Assembly: GCF_019175365.1 (NCBI RefSeq)
Contig: NZ_CP059572.1
Location: 7,068,001-7,132,000, forward strand
Direction: 5' to 3'
DNA length: 64,000 bases
Origin: Actinomadura graeca
Lineage (GTDB): Bacteria; Actinomycetota; Actinomycetes; Streptosporangiales; Streptosporangiaceae
Both the position numbers and the translations under genes were made by a program. Each line of letters begins with the position of its first letter. The stretch's first letter is position 1. Of this stretch, positions 54,875 through 64,000 are shown piece after piece. The notes beneath the pieces are model-generated. The model was not told the DNA's origin and ran no database searches. It worked only from the letters and a program-made list of their open reading frames with translations.

Positions 54875-55270
54875 GCCCGGCAGCCTGCCCGCCGCCCGCT
54901 ACGCTCGTCGAGGAGGTCCGCGAACTGTGGATAACTGCCGCGGCCGTTGATTCCCGGCGACGTCGGAGCCCTGATAATCTGTAGGCGTGCCCGAAAGGAC
55001 ACCGGCCAGGCCAGGCCGTCGCCGATCCACCGTCCGGTCGGGGAGGCGAGAAGCCGCTTCAGGTGAGCGGAAGAGCCGGATCCGGGAAAGGCTCCGGATC
55101 ACAGCCGCCTGGGGTACCCCGGCGGCTGATTTCACGCGTCCGCATGCCACCGCAGACATGGTGGGGCGCTGTCCCTCGGTCCGTCGCCCACGGCGACGGT
55201 GGGGCGGCGCCCGGGCGCAGGCAGACAACCAAATGCGGCCCGCCAGGGCCAGAGAAGGAGAGCACGGGCC
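54875..55270 (+). promoter_or_regulatory. Promoter and structured leader of rpsB
   Basis: 396 bp. A GATAATCT segment near 54972 is the best -10 candidate. The leader contains two adjacent hairpins: GATCCGG (55079-55085) / CCGGATC (55094-55100), and CAGCCGCC (55102-55109) / GGCGGCTG (55121-55128) around GGGGTACCCC. They may serve S2 autoregulation; this is inference from position. Confidence 0.5.
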
Positions 55271-56260
55271 ATGGCACCCGTCGTCACCATGCGGCAGCTC
55301 TTGGAGAGCGGCGTCCACTTCGGTCACCAGACCCGCCGGTGGAACCCGAAGATGAAGCGTTTCATCCTCACCGAGCGCAACGGCATCTACATCATCGACC
55401 TGCAGCAGTCGCTGTCCTACATCGACCGGGCCTTCGAGTTCGTCAAGGCCACGGTCGCCCACGGGGGCACGATCCTGTTCGTCGGCACCAAGAAGCAGGC
55501 TCAGGAGTCCATCGCCGAGCAGGCGACCCGGGTCGGCATGCCCTACGTGAACCAGCGCTGGCTGGGCGGCATGCTCACCAACTTCTCCACCGTCCACAAG
55601 CGGCTCACCCGGCTCAAGGAGCTGGAGGAGATCAACTACGACGACGTGGCCGGCTCCGGCATGACCAAGAAGGAACTGCTCGGCCTGCGCCGCGAGAAGG
55701 ACAAGCTGGAGCGCACCCTCGGCGGTATCCGCGACATGGCGAAGGTCCCGAGCGCCATCTGGATCGTGGACACCAAGAAGGAGCACATCGCGGTCAACGA
55801 GGCCAAGAAGCTCGGCATCCCGGTCGTCGCGATCCTGGACACCAACTGCGACCCCGACGAGGTCGACTACCCCGTCCCGGGCAACGACGACGCCATCCGC
55901 AGCGTCAGCCTGCTGACGCGCGTGGTCGCCGACTCCGTCGCCGACGGGCTGATCGCCCGCGCGGGCGCGTCCTCCGGCGGCGACGAGAAGCCCGCCGAGG
56001 GCGCCGCGTCCGGTGCCAGCGAGCCGCTCGCCGAGTGGGAGCGGGACCTGCTGGTGGGCAAGCCCGCCGAGGAGGCCGCGGCCCCCGCCGAAGCCCCCGC
56101 TGACGCCCCGGCCGCTGACGCCCCGGCCGCCGAGGCCCCGGCCGAAGCCCCCGCCGAGGCTCCGGCCGAGGCCCCCGCCGCCGAGAGCGACGACGCCAAG
56201 CCCGCCGAGCCGGTGGCGGAGGTCGCCGCCGAGGCGAAGGCCGAGTCCGAGCAGGCTTGA
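55271..56260 (+). CDS. rpsB: 30S ribosomal protein S2
   Basis: 329 residues. [49 protein letters not shown] and [20 protein letters not shown] identify S2. The C-terminal 85 residues form a Glu/Pro/Ala repeat tail ([12 protein letters not shown] units), longer than usual. GAGAAGGAGAG lies before ATG 55271. Confidence 0.97.
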   Translation: MAPVVTMRQLLESGVHFGHQTRRWNPKMKRFILTERNGIYIIDLQQSLSYIDRAFEFVKATVAHGGTILFVGTKKQAQESIAEQATRVGMPYVNQRWLGGMLTNFSTVHKRLTRLKELEEINYDDVAGSGMTKKELLGLRREKDKLERTLGGIRDMAKVPSAIWIVDTKKEHIAVNEAKKLGIPVVAILDTNCDPDEVDYPVPGNDDAIRSVSLLTRVVADSVADGLIARAGASSGGDEKPAEGAASGASEPLAEWERDLLVGKPAEEAAAPAEAPADAPAADAPAAEAPAEAPAEAPAEAPAAESDDAKPAEPVAEVAAEAKAESEQA

Positions 56261-56345
56261 TCCCGCGGTCCCGGCGGCCCCTGCGAGGGTGCCGCCGGGA
56301 CCGTCGCGGGTCGTACGACCAACGACGAGAGAAGCGAAGAGAGCG

Positions 56346-57182
56346 ATGGCTAACTTCACCGCCGCTGACGTCAAGCGGCTTCGCGAGCTGACCGGCTCCG
56401 GCATGATGGCCGTAAAGAACGCCCTGACCGAGGCGGACGGCGACTTCGAGAAGGCCACGGAGCTGCTGCGCCTCAAGGGCGCCAAGGACGTGGGCAAGCG
56501 CGCCGAGCGCACCGCGGCGAACGGCCTGGTCGCCGAGCATTTCGAGGGCTCCGGCGACGGCGCGCTGCTGGAACTGAACTGCGAGACCGACTTCGTCGCC
56601 AAGAACTCCCAGTTCATCGAGCTCGCCGCCCGCCTGGTCCGGTTCGCCGCCACGAGCGGCGCCGCGGACGCCCCGGCGCTGCTGGGCGCCGAGATCGAGC
56701 CGGGCAAGACCGTCCAGGCCCTGATCGAGGAGCACAGCGCCACCATCGGCGAGAAGCTCGAGCTGCGTCGCTTCGCCCACTTCCAGGGCGCCTACGTGGC
56801 CAGCTACCTGCACAAGTCCGACCCGTCCCTGCCGCCGACCACCGGTGTCCTGGTCGAGCTGGACTCCGAGAACGCCGTGGTGGCCAAGGACGTCGCCCAG
56901 CAGATCGCGGCGATGTCGCCCAAGTACCTCACCCGCGAGGAGATCCCCGCCGAGGCGATCGAGAAGGAGCGGGCGCTGGCCGAGCAGCTCACCCGCGACG
57001 AGGGCAAGCCCGAGCAGGCCATCCCCAAGATCGTCGAGGGCCGGGTGAACGCCTACTTCCGCGACTTCGTGCTCGTGGAGCAGGCGTTCGTCAAGGACAA
57101 CAAGAAGACGATCGCGAAGGTCCTCGACGAGGCCGGTGTGAAGGTCGTCCGCTTCGCCCGCTTCAAGGTCGGGCAGGTGTAG
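56346..57182 (+). CDS. tsf: Elongation factor Ts
   Basis: 278 residues. Guanine nucleotide exchange factor for EF-Tu. [20 protein letters not shown] (UBA-like), [14 protein letters not shown], and [11 protein letters not shown] with VGVLVEL-like dimerisation segments. Follows rpsB as in nearly all bacteria; AGAGAAGCGAAGAG upstream of ATG 56346. Confidence 0.97.
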   Translation: MANFTAADVKRLRELTGSGMMAVKNALTEADGDFEKATELLRLKGAKDVGKRAERTAANGLVAEHFEGSGDGALLELNCETDFVAKNSQFIELAARLVRFAATSGAADAPALLGAEIEPGKTVQALIEEHSATIGEKLELRRFAHFQGAYVASYLHKSDPSLPPTTGVLVELDSENAVVAKDVAQQIAAMSPKYLTREEIPAEAIEKERALAEQLTRDEGKPEQAIPKIVEGRVNAYFRDFVLVEQAFVKDNKKTIAKVLDEAGVKVVRFARFKVGQV

Positions 57183-58037
<855 letters not shown>

Positions 58038-58129
58038 CCGCAGCCCCTGACCGCAGTGCGCGAGCGCGGCGCGCGACCGGACTGTGGAACCGCAGTGACC
58101 AGGGCCGACCAGATGACATGGGAGTCGCA

Positions 58130-58687
58130 GTGATCGACGAGACGCTCCTCGAAGCCGAGGAGAAGATGGAGAAGGCGGTCGCGGTCGCCAAGGAGGACTT
58201 CCAGGCCATCCGTACCGGACGGGTCACCCCCGCCATGTTCAACAAGATCACGGCGGAGTACTACGGCACGCCGACGCCGATCAACCAGCTGGCCTCGTTC
58301 ACCCTGCCGGAGCCGCGGATGGTCATCGTCCAGGTCTTCGACAAGTCGTCGATGCAGGCCGTGGAGAAGGCGATCCGCGAGAGCGACCTCGGCGTGAACC
58401 CGACCAACGACGGCAACGTCATCCGGGTGGTCTTCCCCGACCTGTCGGAGGAGCGCCGCAAGGAGTTCATCAAGGTCGCGGGCGGCAAGGCCGAGGACAG
58501 CAAGATCTCCATCCGGAACATCCGGCGGCGCGCCAAGGACACCCTCGACAAGCTCGCCAAGGACGGCGAGGTCGGCGAGGACGAGGTCCGGCGCGCGGAG
58601 AAGGAGCTCGACGACACCACGCACCGGTACGTGGCGCAGATCGACGAGCTCCTTGAGCACAAGAAGGCCGAACTGCTCGAGGTTTGA
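58130..58687 (+). CDS. frr: Ribosome recycling factor
   Basis: 185 residues from GTG 58130, the standard length; GGGAG lies five bases upstream. ATG 58118 in frame would add four residues. [33 protein letters not shown] and [14 protein letters not shown] are diagnostic. Splits post-termination ribosomes with EF-G. Stop overlaps the cdsA ATG (TGATG). Confidence 0.96.
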   Translation: MIDETLLEAEEKMEKAVAVAKEDFQAIRTGRVTPAMFNKITAEYYGTPTPINQLASFTLPEPRMVIVQVFDKSSMQAVEKAIRESDLGVNPTNDGNVIRVVFPDLSEERRKEFIKVAGGKAEDSKISIRNIRRRAKDTLDKLAKDGEVGEDEVRRAEKELDDTTHRYVAQIDELLEHKKAELLEV

Positions 58688-59694
58688 TGAGACTCGACGA
58701 CGCCGGGGAGCCCGCGGGCTCCCCGGACGAGCCGGCGGCAGGTGTTCCCGGCCCGCCGACGGACGAGGTGCCGGCCTCGCTTCCCGGTGACGATCCGGGG
58801 GCCTTCCCCGACAGCGCCGCCTCCCCGGCCGGTCAGCCTGAGGAGGACCGGTCCGGCGCGACGGCTCCCGGCGGCCCGGGGCAGGGCAGGGCCGGACGCA
58901 ACCTTCCGATCGCCATCGGCGTGGGCAGCGCCCTCGGCGCCCTGGTGCTGCTGTCGCTCTACACGGTCAAGGAGATCTTCCTTGGCGTGATGGTGGTCTT
59001 CCTGTTCCTCGGGATGCGCGAGCTGACGGAGGCGTTCAAGAGCCGCGGCATCCGGGTGCCCTTCATCCCCGTCGCGACGGGCATGGTCGCCACGCCGGTC
59101 GTCGCGTACGTGTGGGGCCCGACGGCCGTGGTCGCGGCGGTCTCGCTCACCGTCCTGGCACTGCTCATGACGCGGATGACCGAGGGCTCCGACGGTTATG
59201 TGCGGGACGTCGCCGCAGGCGCGCTCGCAGTGGGCTACCTGGTCCTGATGGGCGGCATCGTCGCGCTGCTCATGCGCCCGGACGACGGCGACCACCGCAT
59301 CGTCATCTTCATCGCGACGACCGTGGCCAGCGACATCGGAGGCTACTTCGCCGGGTCGTTCCTCGGCAGGCACAAGATGGCCCCGACGATCAGCCCGAAG
59401 AAGACCTGGGAGGGCTTCACCGGTTCCGCTCTCACCTGCATGCTCGTCGGCGGCTGGCTCGTGTGGTGGCTGCTGGACGACGGCAGGGTCTGGCAGGGCG
59501 TGCTGGTCGGCCTCGCCGCCGTCGTGACCGCGACCGTCGGCGACCTCATCGAATCGATGATCAAAAGGGATCTCGGCATCAAGGACATGGGGACGCTCCT
59601 GCCCGGCCACGGCGGGGTGATGGACCGCCTGGACTCGCTGGTGGCCACGGCCCCGGTCGTCTGGCTGCTGCTGGAGCTCTTCATCCCCAGCTGA
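58687..59694 (+). CDS. cdsA: Phosphatidate cytidylyltransferase
   Basis: 335 residues. Makes CDP-diacylglycerol from the phosphatidic acid produced by PlsC-type enzymes. A long Pro/Gly/Asp-rich cytoplasmic N-terminus (1-70) precedes about seven membrane helices. Signature region: SDIGGYFAGSFLGRHKMAPT, ISPKKTWEGFTGS and the C-terminal DLIESMIKRDLGIKDMG - LLPGHGGVMDRLDS. ATG overlaps the frr stop. Confidence 0.95.
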   Translation: MRLDDAGEPAGSPDEPAAGVPGPPTDEVPASLPGDDPGAFPDSAASPAGQPEEDRSGATAPGGPGQGRAGRNLPIAIGVGSALGALVLLSLYTVKEIFLGVMVVFLFLGMRELTEAFKSRGIRVPFIPVATGMVATPVVAYVWGPTAVVAAVSLTVLALLMTRMTEGSDGYVRDVAAGALAVGYLVLMGGIVALLMRPDDGDHRIVIFIATTVASDIGGYFAGSFLGRHKMAPTISPKKTWEGFTGSALTCMLVGGWLVWWLLDDGRVWQGVLVGLAAVVTATVGDLIESMIKRDLGIKDMGTLLPGHGGVMDRLDSLVATAPVVWLLLELFIPS

Positions 59695-59719
59695 GCCGGG
59701 ACATTCTGGCTGGGCCGGG

Positions 59720-60865
59720 TCAGGAGACGACCCAGGAGCGGCCTTGCTGCGCGAGGCGGCGCACCAGGGCGTCCGAACCCTCGCTCTTGGCGAGGCGGTG
59801 CTCCTCGCCGGTGATGGGGACGAGCCACAGCCACCGCACAGGGTCGCCCTGGATCGACAGCCCGGTCAGAGCCGGGGCAGGCGGCCCGGCGAGTCTTCCC
59901 GGGTCCTCCAGAAGCAAGACCCCCTCCCAGGCGGCCTCACCAGTGCCGAGAGGGAACGTGCGGGCCTCGTGGTACCACTTGACCACGTCCCCGGGCGCGA
60001 ACCACGTCACGGACCGCCACGGGTACTGCGCGAGCCAGGGGAAGATACTGCCCGCTCGCTGGCTGGGCAGGGTGCTCGCCACGGCCAGCTCGATCCTGCC
60101 GTAGGGGGAGACGTCGTCCTCGTACAGCTCCACCGTGGGCATCCTCTGGCGGCTCATGCCGACCGTACTGAGAACGGTGAAATCACGGTCGCCGCGTAGG
60201 GGGCGTTCCGATACGCCCACGGTCGGCGCCACGCTCGGCCGTCCGCCGGCCAGTTGGCGTCCGACATCGTGCCAGTAGTGGCCACCTGGCCCGAGCCTTT
60301 GCAGCAGGTGACCGAGGATGGCTTGCTGGAACTCCGCCCAGGATCCGTCTGCACGGCAGGTCTTCCAGTGCTCGCGTGCGCGGTCGATCCTGGGCCCGAA
60401 GTCCTCGATCTCTTCTTCCAGAGGGAAGGCGAAAGGGCTCTGCTCCGCCGCGTCCCGGCAGTAGCCGGGGATCCCACGGCCCATGTCCGACCAGCCGGGG
60501 ATGACGAACAGGGGGTCCCCCGCCTCAAGGACGGCCACCCCGTCGCCTTCTTCGAACCACACGGCCTCAAGGTCGGCGGTGTCGAGCGTCCCGCGCCCCT
60601 CCGGGTGCCTGACGTGGGACTCCGGCAGCAGCGGCGCGTTGCCGGAGTCCAGCCGCGGCCGGTCCAGCTCGGACGGGGCCTCGCGGTGGTTGGCGACCCA
60701 GACCGCCCCGACCACCGAGTCGCGGGCGTCCTTGAGGTAGGCCGCGGTGACGTCCCCATCGGTCTCGATGACGAGCCTGCGGCTGCCGTACGGGCTGGCC
60801 TCGGCGTGGACGACCGTGGCGGCGGGGCTCCGGGGGGATGCGGCGCCCCTGCGCAATACCGACAT
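59720..60865 (-). CDS. SUFU (suppressor of fused) domain protein
   Basis: 381 residues from ATG 60863-60865 (AAGGTG upstream); ATG 60893-60895 would add ten residues. The C-terminal half has [40 protein letters not shown] and [20 protein letters not shown], typical of bacterial SUFU-like proteins, often linked to toxin-immunity or protein-binding roles. The N-terminal half carries [20 protein letters not shown] and may be a diverged partner domain. Convergent with cdsA, divergent from rlmN. Confidence 0.82.
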   Translation of the reverse strand: MSVLRRGAASPRSPAATVVHAEASPYGSRRLVIETDGDVTAAYLKDARDSVVGAVWVANHREAPSELDRPRLDSGNAPLLPESHVRHPEGRGTLDTADLEAVWFEEGDGVAVLEAGDPLFVIPGWSDMGRGIPGYCRDAAEQSPFAFPLEEEIEDFGPRIDRAREHWKTCRADGSWAEFQQAILGHLLQRLGPGGHYWHDVGRQLAGGRPSVAPTVGVSERPLRGDRDFTVLSTVGMSRQRMPTVELYEDDVSPYGRIELAVASTLPSQRAGSIFPWLAQYPWRSVTWFAPGDVVKWYHEARTFPLGTGEAAWEGVLLLEDPGRLAGPPAPALTGLSIQGDPVRWLWLVPITGEEHRLAKSEGSDALVRRLAQQGRSWVVS

Positions 60866-60994
60866 GATCGGCACCTTAGTCGCAGACAAGGTCATGTGCA
60901 GGGATGTCGTGTCTCGCTTGTGTCCCGGCTGGGAATCGGGGCGGTACCGCGGACGGACGAGGCATGGCCGGGTGTTTGCGACACTGTAAGGACC

Positions 60995-62152
60995 ATGTCT
61001 GCCACCACCGGGTCTGCCTCCACCGGCTCCGCCACCACCGGCCCCACGAAGACCCCCGCGAAGCTCGTCTTCGCCGCCCCGCGCCGCGGCAAGCCGCCGC
61101 GGCATCTCGCCGACCTCACCACCGCCGAGCGGCGCGAGGCGGTGGCGGCGCTCGGGGAGAAGCCGTTCCGGGCCGACCAGCTGTCACGGCACTACTTCGT
61201 GCGGCTGACCGACGATCCGGCGAAGATGACCGACCTTCCCGCCGCCGTCCGCGACCGTCTCGTCACGGAACTGCTGCCCTCGCTCCTGACCCCGGTGCGG
61301 GAGATGGACTGCGACGGCGGCACGACGTTGAAGACCGTGTGGAAGGCGTTCGACGGCGTGCTGTTCGAGTCGGTGCTGATGCGCTACCCGGACCGCGCGA
61401 CGATGTGCGTCTCGTCCCAGGCGGGGTGCGGCATGAACTGCCCCTTCTGTGCGACCGGTCAGGCCGGGCTCACCCGCAACCTCTCGACGGCCGAGATCGT
61501 CGAACAGGTCGCTGCGGGCGCGCGCGCACTCGCCCGGGGGCGGATCCCAGGCGGCCCGGGGCGCGTCTCCAACATCGTCTTCATGGGCATGGGCGAGCCG
61601 CTGGCCAACTACAAGGCCGTGATCGGCGCGGTACGGCGCATCACGGATCCCGCACCGGCCGGGCTGGGGATCTCCCAGAGGTCCGTCACGGTCTCGACGG
61701 TCGGGCTCGTCCCGGCGATGGAGAAGCTCGCCGCCGAGGACATGTCCGTGCGGCTCGCGCTCTCCTTGCACGCGCCCGACGACGAACTCCGCGACGAGCT
61801 CGTCCCGGTCAACAACCGCTGGAAGGTCGCCGAGGTCCTCGACGCCGCCTGGGCCTACGCGGACCGCAGCGGCCGCCGCGTCTCGATCGAGTACGCCCTC
61901 ATCAAGGACGTCAACGACCAGGCGTGGCGGGCCGACCTTCTGGGCAGGCTCTTGCGCGGCCATCTCGTACACGTCAATCTGATCCCGTTGAACCCGACGC
62001 CGGGATCCAGGTGGACCGCCTCACGGCCCGAGGACGAGCGCGAGTTCGTCCGGCGCCTTGAGGCCCACGGGGTCCCGGTCACGGTGCGCGACACTCGGGG
62101 CAGGGAGATCGACGGGGCCTGCGGGCAGCTGGCCGCGGCGACGAGGGACTGA
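60995..62152 (+). CDS. rlmN: 23S rRNA (adenine2503-C2)-methyltransferase
   Basis: 385 residues. Radical SAM methyltransferase for A2503 in 23S rRNA and A37 in tRNAs. The cluster-binding motif [19 protein letters not shown] is near residue 145; [41 protein letters not shown] and [12 protein letters not shown] follow. A Ser/Thr/Gly-rich 20-residue N-terminus is added. AAGGACC precedes ATG 60995. Confidence 0.96.
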   Translation: MSATTGSASTGSATTGPTKTPAKLVFAAPRRGKPPRHLADLTTAERREAVAALGEKPFRADQLSRHYFVRLTDDPAKMTDLPAAVRDRLVTELLPSLLTPVREMDCDGGTTLKTVWKAFDGVLFESVLMRYPDRATMCVSSQAGCGMNCPFCATGQAGLTRNLSTAEIVEQVAAGARALARGRIPGGPGRVSNIVFMGMGEPLANYKAVIGAVRRITDPAPAGLGISQRSVTVSTVGLVPAMEKLAAEDMSVRLALSLHAPDDELRDELVPVNNRWKVAEVLDAAWAYADRSGRRVSIEYALIKDVNDQAWRADLLGRLLRGHLVHVNLIPLNPTPGSRWTASRPEDEREFVRRLEAHGVPVTVRDTRGREIDGACGQLAAATRD

Positions 62153-62209
62153 GCGCGCCGGCGGGCGTGTCCACGCGCGCCCGGCGGGCGGGCCGGACTG
62201 AGGAGCACG

Positions 62210-62722
62210 GTGCCGGTGAGAACGGGTGCACGGCTGCCGGTGGCGTTGCGGGGATATGACCGGCGGCAGGTGGACGAGCTGCTCAGGAGCATCGCGCGGG
62301 CGCTGAACGGCGGGCCGCCGATGTCAGCGGATCAGGTTCGCGCCGCACGGTTCGACATCGTCCTGCGGGGCTACGAGCAGCGTGCCGTGGACGAACTGGT
62401 GCGCGAATGCATCAGGGAGCTCCAGACCACCGGCCCTCACAGTGAGCGCCCCGGGCGTCCCCGCGTCCATCCCGGCTGGCTGGTGAACTGGATCCAGAAC
62501 GCACGGTTCTCCGGCGCGGGATTCCGCTCGGGCTACGACGTCCGCGACGTGGACGCCTTCCTGGACCGCGTGGTCGCGGGCCTGCGCGGCTCCGCCCCGC
62601 CGGTGACCGCCCGTGACGTGCGCGAAAGCGCGTTCCGGGTGGTCCGGCTCGGACCCGGCTACGACGAGCAGGAGGTCGACCGGTTCCTCGTCCAGCTCGC
62701 GGGCGCCCTCGAACGCCGCTGA
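62210..62722 (+). CDS. Protein of four DivIVA-type GYDxxxVD repeats
   Basis: 170 residues. Four copies of the DivIVA-domain helix-turn motif: LRGYDRRQVDELLRSI, LRGYEQRAVDELVREC, RSGYDVRDVDAFLDRV and GPGYDEQEVDRFLVQL, joined as pairs by SADQVRAARF and TARDVRESAF linkers. Unlike DivIVA there is no long coiled coil after the domain. GTG 62210 with GAGGAGCAC upstream. Possibly a membrane-curvature or DivIVA-interacting adaptor; function unknown. Confidence 0.82.
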   Translation: MPVRTGARLPVALRGYDRRQVDELLRSIARALNGGPPMSADQVRAARFDIVLRGYEQRAVDELVRECIRELQTTGPHSERPGRPRVHPGWLVNWIQNARFSGAGFRSGYDVRDVDAFLDRVVAGLRGSAPPVTARDVRESAFRVVRLGPGYDEQEVDRFLVQLAGALERR

Positions 62723-62782
62723 GTTATCCACAATTCGCCGGGGGACTGGCGCCGGGGGCCGCGGCGCGCAACGCTACGTGAC

Positions 62783-63610
62783 ATGGATCACTTCGACGCG
62801 CAGCGGCGGCGCCTGCGCTCCCTGTTCGGCCTCTTCTTCGCTCCCGAGGTTACCGCCGCGCTGCTCCCCCTCACCCGTCCCGCGCTGCGGCTCGGTGGCG
62901 AAGGCGTGGTCAACGTCCACCTCGGCGGCACCCCCCTGCTCCCGGAGGGCGAGCGCTGGCCCGAATGGCAAGGACGCCCCCTCGACTTCCTCGGCGCCGT
63001 CGATTTCGCCGACCTCGCCGTCCTCGGCGAGATCCCCGGGCTGCCCTCCACGGGTAAGGCCGCCTTCTACTACGCGTGCGAGGCACCCCGTCCGTGGGGC
63101 GACGCCGCGGACCAGCGCGACGGCTGGCGCATCTTCACGGGACGCTTGCGGGAGGCCACCGCGCCACCTGGCGCTTCCAAGTACCCGCGATGCGCGCTGG
63201 GGGCTGCTCCCTTCCTGTCACTGCCCTCACCGCAGGAGCCCGCCATCCGCCACCTGGAACAGACCTTCAACGGTTGCCTGCACGTGTACGAGCAGCTCCA
63301 CGCGGCCTGGTCACAGCACGCCTGGCCCGACGACACCCCCGTCCATCAGCTGGGAGGCTGGCCCGCGCTCGTGCAGCGCCCGATCGGCCCCGACTGCGTG
63401 TACGCCTCGTCTGGCCGTGACCTGGACTCCTTCCGGCCCGTCGAGCTCTCGGCCGCGGACGAGGCGGCCGTGGACGAGTGGCGCCTGCTGCTCCAGCTCG
63501 ACTCCGACCGCCGCCTCGGATGGCACTGGGGCGATCCGGGCCGCGTGTACTTCTGCGCCCGCCGAGACGAACCCTTGGAGCGGACATGGCTGACTGTCCA
63601 GGCGACCTGA
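62783..63610 (+). CDS. DUF1963 (YwqG-like) protein
   Basis: 275 residues. LRLGGEGVVNVHLGGTPLLP, LDFLGAVDFADLAVL, FYYACEAPRPWG and HQLGGWPALVQRP resemble DUF1963. The conserved QLGGWP and a final WGDPGRVYFCARRDE fit the family. No signal peptide or membrane helix. Function unknown. ATG 62783 lies 60 bp after the preceding gene. Confidence 0.85.
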   Translation: MDHFDAQRRRLRSLFGLFFAPEVTAALLPLTRPALRLGGEGVVNVHLGGTPLLPEGERWPEWQGRPLDFLGAVDFADLAVLGEIPGLPSTGKAAFYYACEAPRPWGDAADQRDGWRIFTGRLREATAPPGASKYPRCALGAAPFLSLPSPQEPAIRHLEQTFNGCLHVYEQLHAAWSQHAWPDDTPVHQLGGWPALVQRPIGPDCVYASSGRDLDSFRPVELSAADEAAVDEWRLLLQLDSDRRLGWHWGDPGRVYFCARRDEPLERTWLTVQAT

Positions 63611-63785
63611 CTCCGGCCCACCGTCCCAGGCCTCCGCCTGACCGTACTCCGCGTCGGGACGCGACGAGGGCGGCCAAGTCGGCCAGGGTGAAGCGTGTAC
63701 CGGTCTCGTCGTCCGCGCGGTTGCGCGGTGTTGGTCGGCATGGCCGAGCACTGTGAGTCGGCGTAATCGGCTGATCGCGGGACGA
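63611..63785. other. Region downstream of DUF1963 gene
   Basis: 175 bp with no recognised gene or RNA. Leads into the 18-bp repeat array. Confidence 0.4.
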
Positions 63786-63789
63786 CAAG

Positions 63790-64000
63790 GCGGCCGTGGA
63801 GTGGTGAGCTGCCATGAAGCGGTGAGCTGCCAAAGAGCGGTGGGCGGCTGTGGGGCAGTGGCTGCCATAGAGCGGCGGGGGCCGCGGGCGGTGGGCTGTT
63901 ATGAAGCGGTGAGCTGCCATGAAGCGGTGAGCTGCCGTGGGGCGCTGAGTAGCCGTGAGGCGGTGGGTGGCCATGAAGCGGTGAGTTGTCGTGGGGCGGT
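63790..64000. repeat. 18-bp tandem repeat array running off the window
   Basis: Unit GTGAGCTGCCATGAAGCG with decayed copies (TGCCAAAGAGCGGTGGGC, TGTTATGAAGCG, TGCCGTGGGGCGCTGAG). About 11 units are visible, and the array continues past 64000. Since 18 is a multiple of 3, minus-strand reading gives an RFMAAH hexapeptide repeat, but no start or ribosome binding site is visible in the window. Confidence 0.85.

Noticed and set aside
63267..63974. Minus-strand 235-residue frame with RFMAAH repeats
   Set aside because: Overlaps the DUF1963 gene on the opposite strand and is explained by the 18-bp repeat plus codon-bias shadow.

Overview
The window is high-GC DNA with GTG and occasional TTG starts, strong GGAGG-type ribosome binding sites and heavily overlapping genes, which indicates an actinomycete. 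Gene order follows the conserved actinobacterial block gpsA-ddl-(DUF3515-Lrp-thiL)-thiD-rpmB-recG-rsmD-coaD-yceD-rpmF-rnc-mutM-smc-ftsY-amtB-glnB-glnD-ffh-rpsP-khpA-rimM-trmD-rplS-lepB-rnhB-yraN-comM-dprA-rpsB-tsf-pyrH-frr-cdsA-rlmN. By analogy with Streptomyces this is a core chromosomal region. Details such as one lepB, no DAK-family gene between rpmB and recG, and xerC beside dprA suggest a non-Streptomyces filamentous actinomycete, perhaps Actinomadura-like. That placement is inference.

Layout. 1-2.4 kb: cofC (cut by the edge), an acyltransferase and gpsA. 2.5-9.5 kb: ddl, a secreted beta-propeller lipoprotein, a Ser/Thr kinase, a 24-residue small ORF, three odd tRNA-type genes, DUF3515, an Lrp-type sensor domain and thiL. 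9.6-15 kb: a CBM2-like membrane protein, thiD, rpmB, recG, and a HEAT-repeat gene behind a cysteine-type leader peptide. 15.1-15.3 kb: four contiguous large hairpins on a 43-bp period in front of rsmD. 15.3-26.1 kb: rsmD, a class B PBP, coaD, yceD-rpmF, rnc-mutM, acylphosphatase, a small coiled-coil protein and smc. 26.1-34 kb is the accessory stretch: an HTH-lectin-like membrane protein, a NarL-type two-component system, a GH16 glycosidase, a lipoprotein, and an operon of globin, flavohaemoprotein and a DivIVA-like protein.

34.2-45.6 kb: ftsY, the nitrogen operon amtB-glnB-glnD behind two GlnR-type boxes, ffh, the rpsP-khpA-rimM-trmD-rplS translation cluster and lepB. 45.6-47.6 kb carries no intact gene: a 13-bp minisatellite of about 870 bp and a frameshifted IS5-type transposase remnant. 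47.6-53.1 kb: rnhB, DUF2469, dprA-comM-yraN (minus strand) and xerC. 53.9-62.2 kb: an M23 peptidase-like protein, rpsB-tsf-pyrH-frr-cdsA, a SUFU-domain protein and rlmN. 62.2-64 kb: a four-repeat DivIVA-type protein, a DUF1963 protein and an 18-bp minisatellite running off the edge.

The signals least explained by ordinary annotation are: (i) the tandem hairpin array at 15114-15291, whose stems differ in sequence but stay paired around a constant GCTGGG loop core; (ii) three structurally deviant tRNA genes (two class I tRNAs with leucine anticodons and a Tyr-like gene) behind a small ORF with a strong ribosome binding site; (iii) two nearly identical 16-bp perfect palindromes near the GH16 gene and the globin operon, next to a NarL-family response regulator; (iv) the cysteine-type leader peptide in front of a HEAT-repeat gene; and (v) several unrelated minisatellites (13, 16 and 18 bp).
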